Positions 1 to 5,055 of a stretch of DNA of 5,055 bases are shown here, in pieces (positions within the stretch are counted from its first letter, which is position 1; every line of letters begins with the position of its first letter). The notes beneath the pieces are model-generated. The model did not search any database and had not been told where the DNA came from. It saw only the letters and a program-made list of their open reading frames with translations. Source of the DNA: an uncultured Collinsella sp. (lineage in GTDB: Bacteria; Actinomycetota; Coriobacteriia; Coriobacteriales; Coriobacteriaceae); the NCBI GenBank assembly GCA_958346165.1, contig CATVQO010000123.1:1-5055 (forward strand), written 5' to 3'. Both the position numbers and the translations under genes were made by a program.

Positions 1-125
1 CTGGCGTGGACCTCACCGCTCGATGTGACGCGTAGGTTGAAGTTCTTGACGCGCTTTTTGGTAACGACGACGGGGATGGGCGTCCCATCCGGTCGGGATA
101 CGGAAATCGTAAACTGCTGCGTCAA
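1..125 (-). CDS. Putative YgjP-like M48-family metallopeptidase, N-terminal fragment
   Basis: The 5' end of a minus-strand gene that runs off the left edge; only about 41 codons are visible. The fragment contains KKRVKNFNLRVTSSGEVH, which resembles the N-terminal beta-strand region of the YgjP-like (DUF45, M48-related) hydrolases, where a basic KR-rich stretch leads into an LRV..DGEV segment. The zinc motif HExxH would lie outside the window, so catalytic competence cannot be judged. I chose the TTG at 125-123 because AAGGA lies 6 bases upstream of it. An in-frame ATG at 158-156 would add 11 residues, but it has no ribosome binding site and sits in the arm of a hairpin. The gene lies downstream of the dipeptidase on the same strand, 74 bp after its stop codon. 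The family call rests on a short segment and is tentative. Confidence 0.5.
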   Translation of the reverse strand, partial: MTQQFTISVSRPDGTPIPVVVTKKRVKNFNLRVTSSGEVHA

Positions 126-148
126 AAGCGGTCCTTCAGATTGGGGAC

Positions 149-182
149 GGGCCGGCATGTCGACCGTTCGGCATGCCGGCCC
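149..182 (-). terminator. GC-rich perfect hairpin after the dipeptidase gene, possible terminator
   Basis: Perfect 11-bp inverted repeat: GGGCCGGCATG at 149-159 and CATGCCGGCCC at 172-182, with a 12-base loop. It lies 17 bp beyond the dipeptidase stop codon and ends 24 bp before the chosen start of the next gene. There is no T-run after it on either strand, so it is not a canonical intrinsic terminator. It could be a T-poor terminator, an RNA-stabilising 3' hairpin, or a leader structure of the downstream gene. Confidence 0.4.
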
Positions 183-199
183 GCTCAAGGGATGTGAAA

Positions 200-1213
200 T
201 TAATAACGCTCAAAGAAGGCAAGCGCGTTGTCGCTGCAGAGCTTCTGCATCACGGTCTTGCCAAAATGCTTGGAAAGCATGTTCTGGAACTCGGGCATCT
301 TGCTGGCATCGGAGAGGAAAGCGGGCACCGTGGCGCCGTCCCAGTCGCCGCCGAGCGCGATGACGTCCTCGCCGCCCAGGTCGAGCCAGTGCTCGATATG
401 TGCCGCCAGCTGGTCGAAGGTGACGTCTGCGGCGGTCTTGTCGGTTGCGTCGTTGGAAAGGAACTCGCTGCAGTAGTTGAGGCCGACGATGCCACCCATG
501 TCGCGGATGGTGCGGAACTGGTCGTCGGTAAGGTTGCGTTTGGCGCCGCAAACCGCACGGGAGTTGGAGTGGCTGGCGACGAAGGGACGCGTGGCGCGGG
601 CGGCGACCTCGTCAAAGCACTCATCGTTGAGGTGGGAGACGTCGAGCACCATGCCAGCGTGCTCCATCTGCGTAAGCGCCTCGATGCCGGCGGCGGTGAG
701 GCCGGCGTGGGTGTCGTGGCCGCTCGCGAGCGGTCCCTGCGCGTTCCAGCTGAGTGATGACATGAGTACGCCCAAGCTCTTGAGCACCTCGATCAGCGCG
801 GGGTCCTCGGCAAAGAACGTGGCGTTTTCGATGGTGTGGATGCAAGCGACCTTGCCGTCCTTGAGCGCGGGGCGAATGTCTGTGGCGCTGCGCACGTTGA
901 CCATGCGGTCGTGGTTGAGCATTGCCTGGCCGCTCATATGCGCCATGATTTGCGCCTGGAAGCGCGCGGCGTGGGCGGTGGGAATCTCGTCGGGGACAAA
1001 CGTGGCGAAGCACTGTGCCCACGGCGTGTTGCCGATCTTTGCGAGCGAGATGGCACAGGCGTTACCCTCGATGAGGTCGAAATCTTGCGGATGCGTTTCG
1101 TCGCCGGGGAAATAACCGTCGGTGCCGGCGGTAAAGCGCAGGTCGAGATCGAGCGTGGCCCAGCCGATTCGGTCGGCGGTGTCGCAGTGTAGGTCAAATA
1201 CGGGATATGCCAT
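200..1213 (-). CDS. Membrane dipeptidase family (peptidase M19)
   Basis: A 337-residue zinc dipeptidase of the renal dipeptidase family, which cleaves dipeptides including some with a D-residue at the C-terminal position. The metal-site pattern of the family is intact. HxD is at H9/D11, the bridging glutamate is E129 in HTIEN, and the second-site histidines are H194 (DVSH) and H215 (ASHSN). R226 lies 11 residues after H215, as in the human enzyme, and D290 is in GGDWDG, which replaces the usual GSDFDG. There is no signal peptide or membrane segment, so the protein should be cytoplasmic despite the family name. The start at 1213 is preceded by GGAGGA with a short spacer. An in-frame TTG at 1243 would place this binding site inside the gene and is rejected. 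It is transcribed divergently from slyD. The substrate is not predictable. Confidence 0.93.
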   Translation of the reverse strand: MAYPVFDLHCDTADRIGWATLDLDLRFTAGTDGYFPGDETHPQDFDLIEGNACAISLAKIGNTPWAQCFATFVPDEIPTAHAARFQAQIMAHMSGQAMLNHDRMVNVRSATDIRPALKDGKVACIHTIENATFFAEDPALIEVLKSLGVLMSSLSWNAQGPLASGHDTHAGLTAAGIEALTQMEHAGMVLDVSHLNDECFDEVAARATRPFVASHSNSRAVCGAKRNLTDDQFRTIRDMGGIVGLNYCSEFLSNDATDKTAADVTFDQLAAHIEHWLDLGGEDVIALGGDWDGATVPAFLSDASKMPEFQNMLSKHFGKTVMQKLCSDNALAFFERY

Positions 1214-1244
1214 GGTTCCTCCGGTTGCAGCGTTTCTTTGCAAA

Positions 1245-1283
1245 CTGTCATTGAATTGTATGACTAGGGTATAGTTAGCGCCA
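1245..1283. promoter_or_regulatory. Candidate divergent promoter region, dipeptidase / slyD-ureE
   Basis: The 120 bp between the two divergent start codons contains an AT-rich island in otherwise GC-rich DNA. Leftward, TACAAT (complement of 1255-1260) is a good -10 element and would give a leader of about 35 bases for the dipeptidase; its -35 element is poor. Rightward, TATAGT at 1270-1275 is a plausible -10 for slyD, with CTGTCA at 1245-1250 as a weak -35 at 19-bp spacing. The position is supported by layout; the exact hexamers are guesses. Confidence 0.4.
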
Positions 1284-1292
1284 TATGTTCAC

Positions 1293-1315
1293 GGCGGCCC
1301 GCGTTGTGCGCCGCC
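1293..1315 (+). other. GC-rich hairpin in the presumed slyD leader
   Basis: GGCGGC at 1293-1298 pairs with GCCGCC at 1310-1315. The stem can be extended by GC (1301-1302) with GC (1308-1309) if CC at 1299-1300 bulges, leaving the loop GTTGT. It ends 8 bases before the GGAGG ribosome binding site of slyD at 1324-1328. It may affect mRNA stability or translation, or may be a chance product of GC-rich sequence. Confidence 0.3.
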
Positions 1316-1333
1316 CTTATCACGGAGGTTACC

Positions 1334-1762
1334 ATGTCCAACCAGGGCAAGAAGGTCAAGACCCATTATCGCGGCACGCTCGATGACGGCACGCAGTTCG
1401 ATAGCTCCTACGATCGCGGCGAGCCGCTGGAGTTCACCTGCGGCGCCGGTCAGATGATCAAGGGCTTCGACGCCGCTGTTGTCGACATGCAGGTGGGCGA
1501 GAAGAAGACCGTGCACATTCCTGCTGCCGATGCCTACGGCGAGCACAATCCCGAGATGGTTATTACCTTCCCGGCCGAACAGGTTCCCAACATCGAGCAG
1601 ATCGAGAAGGGCATGAAGCTTTTCCTGTCCACGCCGAGCGGTATGCCCGTTCCCGCCGTGGTCATCGACGTAACGCCCGAGGCTGTGACGCTCGACGCCA
1701 ACCACGAGCTGGCCGGCAAGGACCTCAACTTTGATATCGAGCTCGTCGAGGTCGAGGGTTAG
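1334..1762 (+). CDS. slyD: SlyD-like FKBP-type peptidyl-prolyl cis-trans isomerase
   Basis: A 142-residue FKBP-type prolyl isomerase and chaperone of the SlyD subgroup, expected in the cytoplasm. FKBP-core features are Y12, F22-D23, MIKGFD at 41-46 and AYGEH at 67-71. The flap between about 72 and 122 is expanded as in the insert-in-flap chaperone domain of SlyD, and NHELAGKDLNFD at 123-134 is the SlyD signature that returns to the core. The protein stops at once after this strand (ELVEVEG). It therefore lacks the His/Cys-rich nickel-binding tail of E. coli SlyD, a protein that assists nickel insertion into hydrogenase. The start at 1334 follows GGAGG with a 5-base spacer; the in-frame GTG at 1304 has no such site. 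The stop codon is 3 bases before the ureE-like start, so the two genes probably form one transcript. Confidence 0.92.
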   Translation: MSNQGKKVKTHYRGTLDDGTQFDSSYDRGEPLEFTCGAGQMIKGFDAAVVDMQVGEKKTVHIPAADAYGEHNPEMVITFPAEQVPNIEQIEKGMKLFLSTPSGMPVPAVVIDVTPEAVTLDANHELAGKDLNFDIELVEVEG

Positions 1763-1765
1763 AGT

Positions 1766-2344
1766 ATGCCTGAACGCTTGGTTTCGACGACATGCTTGGG
1801 AAATCTCAACGATCCGTCCTATGAACTTCTGCTTCGCCGGAAGCTGGGCGGCGTCTTTGAAGTTGACGATCTGCTGCTCGATTGGGACCAGGCTGATGTA
1901 TGCGCGTTTGTGGGCGTGACGGAGCTGGGGCGCACGGTCGATGTTCGGCTGGATACTGCCGACGGCGGTCGTCTTGTCGACGGCGACGTGCTCGCCGTCG
2001 ACCACACGGGTGCGGTACCCGTGGCGGTTGTCGTGCGCCTGCGCAGCGCCGAGGTTTATTTGGTCGAAGTTGACCGCATGGACCCGATTGCGCTCGCGCA
2101 TGCGTGCTGGGAGATCGGCAATATGCATGCGCCGCTTTTCCGAGGCGATTCGGACGAGCATACCGTGCGCATGTATACGCCGGTGCAGCCTGTTTTGGGC
2201 CGCATGCTCCGGGGCGTCGAGGGCGTTCGGCTCTCGACGGTTACCCGTGAACTCGATTCGGACCGGCGCTTTGCGTCGAGTGCGGCGGATGCCGTTGTGA
2301 GTATGGCTCCAGACTTTACGATCGTAAAGAAGGCGCGCGGTTAA
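1766..2344 (+). CDS. ureE: UreE-like nickel metallochaperone, no urease operon in view
   Basis: A 192-residue protein that I recognise as UreE-like. UreE is a dimeric chaperone that carries nickel to the urease maturation complex. The N-terminal peptide-binding half contains LGNLND near residue 11, which resembles the start of H. pylori UreE, and RLVDGDVL at 69-76. The C-terminal metal-binding half has WEIGNMHAPL at 115-124, corresponding to the family EIGNRH motif. H121 matches the interface nickel histidine (H102 in H. pylori UreE, recalled from memory). LGRMLRG at 144-150 and RELDSDRRF at 161-169 also fit. The protein ends at DFTIVKKARG, without a His-rich tail. It is longer than the usual 150-170 residues, mainly at the N-terminus. 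The start follows GAGGG with a 7-base spacer inside the end of slyD, which suggests coupled translation. No ureABC, ureF, ureG or ureD is present here, so the client may be another nickel enzyme. The family call is firm; the urease role is not. Confidence 0.83.
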   Translation: MPERLVSTTCLGNLNDPSYELLLRRKLGGVFEVDDLLLDWDQADVCAFVGVTELGRTVDVRLDTADGGRLVDGDVLAVDHTGAVPVAVVVRLRSAEVYLVEVDRMDPIALAHACWEIGNMHAPLFRGDSDEHTVRMYTPVQPVLGRMLRGVEGVRLSTVTRELDSDRRFASSAADAVVSMAPDFTIVKKARG

Positions 2345-2357
2345 CGTGCGTATAAGT

Positions 2358-2402
2358 AAGACGGACTTTGAGAGGCAACTATTCAAAGTCCGTCTTTCTG
2401 TT
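2358..2402 (+). terminator. Intrinsic terminator of slyD-ureE
   Basis: Perfect 14-bp inverted repeat AAGACGGACTTTGA (2358-2371) / TCAAAGTCCGTCTT (2383-2396) with an 11-base loop, followed by the moderately T-rich TCTGTT. It begins 13 bp after the ureE stop codon and ends 31 bp before the HAD gene start, separating the two units. The tail is not a pure T-run, so some read-through into the HAD gene is possible. That gene has no obvious promoter in the 31 bp left. Confidence 0.75.
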
Positions 2403-2427
2403 GATGAGATGCTGTGGGGGAAAGCAT

Positions 2428-3225
2428 ATGGGTCTTGAGGGAATCAAGCTGATTGCATGCGATTTGGACGGCACTTTGCTGCATCCGGGGGAGCGCGAGC
2501 CGCGTTCCGAGGCCTTTGAGCTCATCGATGAACTGCATCGTCGCGGTATCGTGTTTATGCCGGCGAGCGGCCGTCAATATGCGAGCTTGCGCTATCTGTT
2601 TGCCCCGGTGGCCGATGAGCTCGCCTATGTATGCGAAAACGGAGCCCTGGTGATGAGCGAGGGGCGTGCCGTTGTCAAGCGTTCCATGGAGCGTAGCCTT
2701 GCTATGGATATCGCGAATGCCGTGGTTGCGTATCCCCATGCCGACGTGACCCTTTCGTGTGAGGGACACCTCTACACCATGAGCGGCAACGATGCGTTCG
2801 TCGACCATTTGCGCTATGAGGTCCACTGCGATGTGGCGGTGGTCGACCGTCCCGAGGACATCGACGAGGACGTCATTAAGATTGCCTTCCAGACGCCCGA
2901 GGTGGATCAGCCGGCGGCCCTGGAGTATTTTGAGCGCCTCTTTAGCGACCGTGTCGACGTGATGACGTCGGGAACCGAGTGGACGGACTTTATCGGCTTT
3001 GGTTCGGACAAGGGTTCCGCGCTTGCCGATTACGGTCGTGCCCTGGGAATTTCGCCCGACGAGATGATGGCGTTTGGCGATAACGAAAACGACCGCGACA
3101 TGCTCAACGTCGTGGGCCATCCTTATCTGATGGAGAGCTGCAATCCCTCTATGCGTGGCATCAACGACCGCGTCCGCTACGCGCACACGGTCGAAGAAGA
3201 ACTGCGTCGCCTGCTTGCCGAGTAG
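2428..3225 (+). CDS. Cof-type HAD-IIB family phosphatase
   Basis: A 265-residue haloacid dehalogenase superfamily hydrolase of the Cof/IIB type, whose members mostly dephosphorylate sugar phosphates and other small metabolites in the cytoplasm with Mg2+. All four motifs are present. Motif I is DLDGTLL with nucleophile D12 and acid D14. Motif II is S47 in PASGRQ, and motif III is K195 in SDKGSAL. Motif IV is GDNEND at 217-222, with D218 and D222. The C2 cap lies between motifs II and III, roughly residues 80-185, and the length is typical. The ATG at 2428 starts directly before the family-typical IKLIACDLDG and has a G-rich stretch (GGGGGAAAG) about 7 bases upstream. An upstream in-frame ATG at 2368 lies inside the terminator stem and is rejected. 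The gene converges with the PerR-type regulator, 15 bp between the stop codons. The substrate is unknown. Confidence 0.93.
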   Translation: MGLEGIKLIACDLDGTLLHPGEREPRSEAFELIDELHRRGIVFMPASGRQYASLRYLFAPVADELAYVCENGALVMSEGRAVVKRSMERSLAMDIANAVVAYPHADVTLSCEGHLYTMSGNDAFVDHLRYEVHCDVAVVDRPEDIDEDVIKIAFQTPEVDQPAALEYFERLFSDRVDVMTSGTEWTDFIGFGSDKGSALADYGRALGISPDEMMAFGDNENDRDMLNVVGHPYLMESCNPSMRGINDRVRYAHTVEEELRRLLAE

Positions 3226-3240
3226 GCATGTCCCGAACAT

Positions 3241-3621
3241 CTACCGGCAGTCGGGGCAAAGGCCCTCGAAGATAGTGTAGTGCGACGTGACGTGCCAGCC
3301 GATTTGCTCGGACGCCTTGGTGTCGAGCTGGGCATCGAAGGGGAGCGGTACGTCGATGACGCGGCTGCACGAGGTGCAGATGATATGCGCATGCGGCTCG
3401 ATCGTGCGATCGAAGCGGCTGCCGCCCGGCGTCTTGATGGAGAGAATCTCGCCGGCGTCGGCCAAGAGATTGAGGTTGCGGTAGGCCGTGCCGCGGCTGA
3501 TTTTGTCATCCTGCGCGCGCACGACGTTGTAGATTTCGTCGGCGGTGGGATGGTTATAGCTTTGGCGCACGGCGTCAAGAACCAGCTTTCGCTGCCTGGT
3601 ATTCCTTCTTTGCACCGCCAT
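3241..3621 (-). CDS. perR: Fur-family transcriptional regulator, PerR type
   Basis: A 126-residue Fur-family repressor with an N-terminal winged helix and C-terminal dimerisation domain. The recognition helix is around GTAYRNLNLLADAGEI (44-59). The structural zinc site is a Cys4 set, C82/C85 and C122/C125. Aligned by eye to B. subtilis PerR, the five regulatory-metal ligands are all kept: H24 (H37), D71 (D85, in SRFD), H77 and H79 (H91, H93) and D90 (D104). This set favours an iron/manganese peroxide sensor over a zinc or iron-uptake regulator. It is about 20 residues shorter than B. subtilis PerR, mostly at the N-terminus. The start at 3621 has AAGAGG 8 bases upstream and a second GAGG closer in. 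No catalase, ferritin or peroxidase gene neighbours it, so its regulon cannot be read here. Subtype assignment is inference from ligand matching. Confidence 0.85.
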   Translation of the reverse strand: MAVQRRNTRQRKLVLDAVRQSYNHPTADEIYNVVRAQDDKISRGTAYRNLNLLADAGEILSIKTPGGSRFDRTIEPHAHIICTSCSRVIDVPLPFDAQLDTKASEQIGWHVTSHYTIFEGLCPDCR

Positions 3622-3682
3622 GCGCCTCGCCTCTTTTCTATCAACGGTCGTAGGTAAATGATACCGTATTTAGCACACAATA
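3622..3682 (-). promoter_or_regulatory. AT-rich spacer upstream of the PerR-type gene, candidate promoter/operator
   Basis: A 61-bp gap between the acylphosphatase stop codon and the regulator start. Positions 3655-3682 are clearly AT-richer than the flanks and hold two small dyads: ATACcGTAT at 3661-3669, and GTATT (3666-3670) with AATAC (3679-3683, entering the acylphosphatase stop codon) spaced by 8. PerR-type regulators often control their own gene, so an operator here is plausible. No good match to the B. subtilis Per box and no convincing -35/-10 pair was found. Confidence 0.3.
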
Positions 3683-4093
3683 CTAATAACGAGGCGTGAA
3701 ACCGTCTTCATTGGTAAGTGGGGCTCGGGCCTGGGCGTCTACGAGGCGAAAACGCGTCCCCATGCGCTCGTAGGAGGCATGAAGCGCCTCGAGATGAGAT
3801 AGGACGTTTGCCGGAGCTCCCTGTATCTCCATCTCGACTGAGCCGTCTTCCATGTTACGCACCCAGCCGGTGAGTGCGCGTGCCTGCGCGAGGTTGGTGT
3901 TGGTAAAGCGAAAACCAACGCCTTGGACTTGCCCCGTCCAGTGCAGGAAATAGCGCAGGGGAGTGTCTTGAGTGGCCTCGTCGCTTGCGAGCACGGTAAG
4001 CCTGCGGCGCAGCTCGAGCTCGACGTTTGATGGTTTTTGAGGCTCTCGACTGCCGCCGGTGACGCTGGAGAAGAACGTATCGAAGAGGCCCAT
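3683..4093 (-). CDS. acyP: Acylphosphatase with N-terminal extension
   Basis: A 136-residue protein whose C-terminal 90 residues form an acylphosphatase domain, hydrolysing carboxyl-phosphate bonds such as that in acetyl phosphate. The signature GQVQGVGFR at 54-62 contains the phosphate-binding loop and catalytic R62; N80 in GWVRN is the second catalytic residue. EDGSVEMEIQG at 82-92 also fits the fold. Acylphosphatases are usually about 90-100 residues. The first 45 here (MGLFDTFFSSVTGG, then a charged ELELRRRL stretch) are an extension that I do not recognise, with no clear signal peptide. The start at 4093 is 2 bp after the stop codon of the upstream oxidoreductase gene, with only a weak AGG nearby, so translation is probably coupled. 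Upstream in-frame starts would run deep into the neighbouring gene and give non-family, low-complexity sequence. Confidence 0.88.
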   Translation of the reverse strand: MGLFDTFFSSVTGGSREPQKPSNVELELRRRLTVLASDEATQDTPLRYFLHWTGQVQGVGFRFTNTNLAQARALTGWVRNMEDGSVEMEIQGAPANVLSHLEALHASYERMGTRFRLVDAQARAPLTNEDGFTPRY

Positions 4094-4095
4094 CG

Positions 4096-5055
4096 CTATG
4101 CCTGCTTGCCTGCGTCGGCCGGGAAGGTTATGCCGGCCTGCTGGCGCACGGCATCCATGATGCGCAGTGAGACGAGCGTGACATCGCGGTAGTGGCCAAG
4201 CTCGTGGCGTCCTGCCGGGGTCTCCCAAATCTCTTCCTTAACGTTATCGATGCCGCCGATGGCGGTGATAAAGTCTGTGAGTTCGTATTCCATAGTGTTG
4301 CTCGATTTGGGTAGGTCGAGCACGCGGCCGTTGTCGCCCTGTTCGCGCGGTGCCTCGGTCGCCGAGCCGCGTACGACATCGCCGCGATAGTCGATGCGGA
4401 CGTTGCGGGGCGTGGACAGATGGTCGATCTGGATAGTGCCGTGCTCGCCTTCGATCTGCGAGGGCAGCAGGTCATTCGTAATTTTGGAGTGCGCGAGCTC
4501 GACGGAGATGCGGCCTCCGCCATAGCTGGCGAGGATGGAACCGCAGCCGTCGATGGGGCCGTGCGTGAGCTGTCGCGTGGTGGGGTCGAGCAGAGTAGTC
4601 ATGCTCGTAAGGCCGGAAGGCATGCCGAAAATCTCGACCATGGGCTCGACGGCGTAGACGCCAATGTCCATGAGGGAACCCGATGCCATATTGCAGTCGA
4701 AGATATTGGTGGCGCGTCCCGCGAGAATCTCGTTGTAGCGCGAGGAATACTTGCCAAAGCGCAATGAGGCGCGGCGGATGGGGGCGATCTCGCCCAGGGC
4801 GTCCTCGATGGCGTGGAAGGCGGGATCGTGGAGGGGACGCATGGCCTCGAGGGCCACGACACCTGCTGCCTCGGCAGCGCGGAAGACTTCCAGCGCCTGC
4901 GCTTCGGTGGCGCAGAAGGGTTTCTCGACGATGACGTGCTTGCCACCGGCGATGCAGGCAAGGGCCTGCTCGTAGTGAAGTGCGTTAGGGCTGCCGATAT
5001 AGACGGCGTCGACGTCGACGGCGGACGCAAGCTCGTCAAGTGCGGTGAAGTTACG
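4096..5055 (-). CDS. Gfo/Idh/MocA-family oxidoreductase, C-terminal part
   Basis: 319 codons of a minus-strand gene open to the right edge; the missing N-terminus should hold the GxGxxG NAD(P)-binding loop. What is visible begins in the late Rossmann fold (AVYIGSPNALHYEQ) and continues to the hallmark EKPF at fragment residues 44-47. The C-terminal substrate-binding domain follows, with SGSLMDIGVYAVEPM at 125-139, where D130 and Y134 occupy the usual catalytic-region positions. Tyrosine replaces the histidine seen in many inositol or glucose-fructose dehydrogenases. Family members oxidise or reduce sugars, inositols and related polyols with NAD(P); the substrate cannot be named. A GTG at 4857 is not the start, because family sequence continues in frame upstream to the edge. 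The acylphosphatase gene follows 2 bp after the stop codon, so the two form an operon. Confidence 0.9.
   Translation of the reverse strand, partial: RNFTALDELASAVDVDAVYIGSPNALHYEQALACIAGGKHVIVEKPFCATEAQALEVFRAAEAAGVVALEAMRPLHDPAFHAIEDALGEIAPIRRASLRFGKYSSRYNEILAGRATNIFDCNMASGSLMDIGVYAVEPMVEIFGMPSGLTSMTTLLDPTTRQLTHGPIDGCGSILASYGGGRISVELAHSKITNDLLPSQIEGEHGTIQIDHLSTPRNVRIDYRGDVVRGSATEAPREQGDNGRVLDLPKSSNTMEYELTDFITAIGGIDNVKEEIWETPAGRHELGHYRDVTLVSLRIMDAVRQQAGITFPADAGKQA

Noticed and set aside
173..757. A 194-codon plus-strand open frame over the dipeptidase gene.
   Set aside because: The minus strand has the complete M19 metal-site pattern; the plus-strand frame is antisense Val/Gly/Ala-rich sequence.
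1289..2386. A 365-codon open frame on the minus strand, antisense to slyD and ureE.
   Set aside because: It mirrors two well-supported plus-strand genes, has no recognisable domain and no ribosome binding site; long antisense frames are common in GC-rich coding DNA.
2383..3240. A 285-codon minus-strand open frame opposite the HAD gene.
   Set aside because: The plus strand carries all four HAD motifs; the antisense protein is His-rich with no family features, typical of a shadow frame.
3226..3240. Possible bidirectional terminator between the convergent HAD and regulator genes (ATGT/ACAT dyad).
   Set aside because: Only 4-bp arms and no T-rich tail; too weak to call.
3655..3690. Match to the Bacillus Per box (TTATAAT-N-ATTATAA).
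   Set aside because: The region is AT-rich with small dyads, but no alignment gives more than about half of the consensus palindrome.
4858..5039. A Ser/Pro-rich minus-strand frame near the right edge as a separate gene.
   Set aside because: It is out of frame with the Gfo/Idh/MocA sequence, which continues without a break to position 5055 with the EKPF motif.

Overview
The window is GC-rich, densely coding bacterial chromosome with ATG starts behind GGAGG-type ribosome binding sites. Gene content and codon habit suggest a high-GC anaerobic actinobacterium of the Coriobacteriia, with Collinsella as my best guess. That assignment is inference from overall character, not from a marker gene. I see no tRNA, rRNA, CRISPR array, insertion sequence or phage gene.

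Left part (1-1213, minus strand): a complete M19 dipeptidase gene runs leftwards. Beyond a perfect 11-bp inverted repeat follows the 5' end of a gene that looks like a YgjP-type M48 metallopeptidase, cut by the window edge.

Centre (1214-3225, plus strand): a 120-bp divergent intergenic region separates the dipeptidase from a two-gene unit. The first gene is a SlyD-like FKBP prolyl isomerase. Three bases after its stop codon comes a UreE-like nickel chaperone with no urease genes in view. A strong 14-bp-stem terminator follows the pair. Then comes a Cof-type HAD-IIB phosphatase.

Right part (3241-5055, minus strand): a PerR-type Fur-family regulator is convergent with the HAD gene. Upstream of it lie an acylphosphatase with an N-terminal extension and the C-terminal 319 residues of a Gfo/Idh/MocA oxidoreductase, whose N-terminus lies beyond the right edge. 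The oxidoreductase and acylphosphatase genes are only 2 bp apart and are probably co-transcribed.

The most notable point is the slyD-ureE pair. Both families handle nickel in other bacteria. Both proteins here lack the histidine-rich tails of their best-known relatives, and the shared upstream region carries a hexamer identical to the E. coli NikR half-site. This suggests a stand-alone nickel-delivery module, perhaps serving a [NiFe] hydrogenase or another nickel enzyme elsewhere in the genome. The other genes look like ordinary housekeeping or stress functions.
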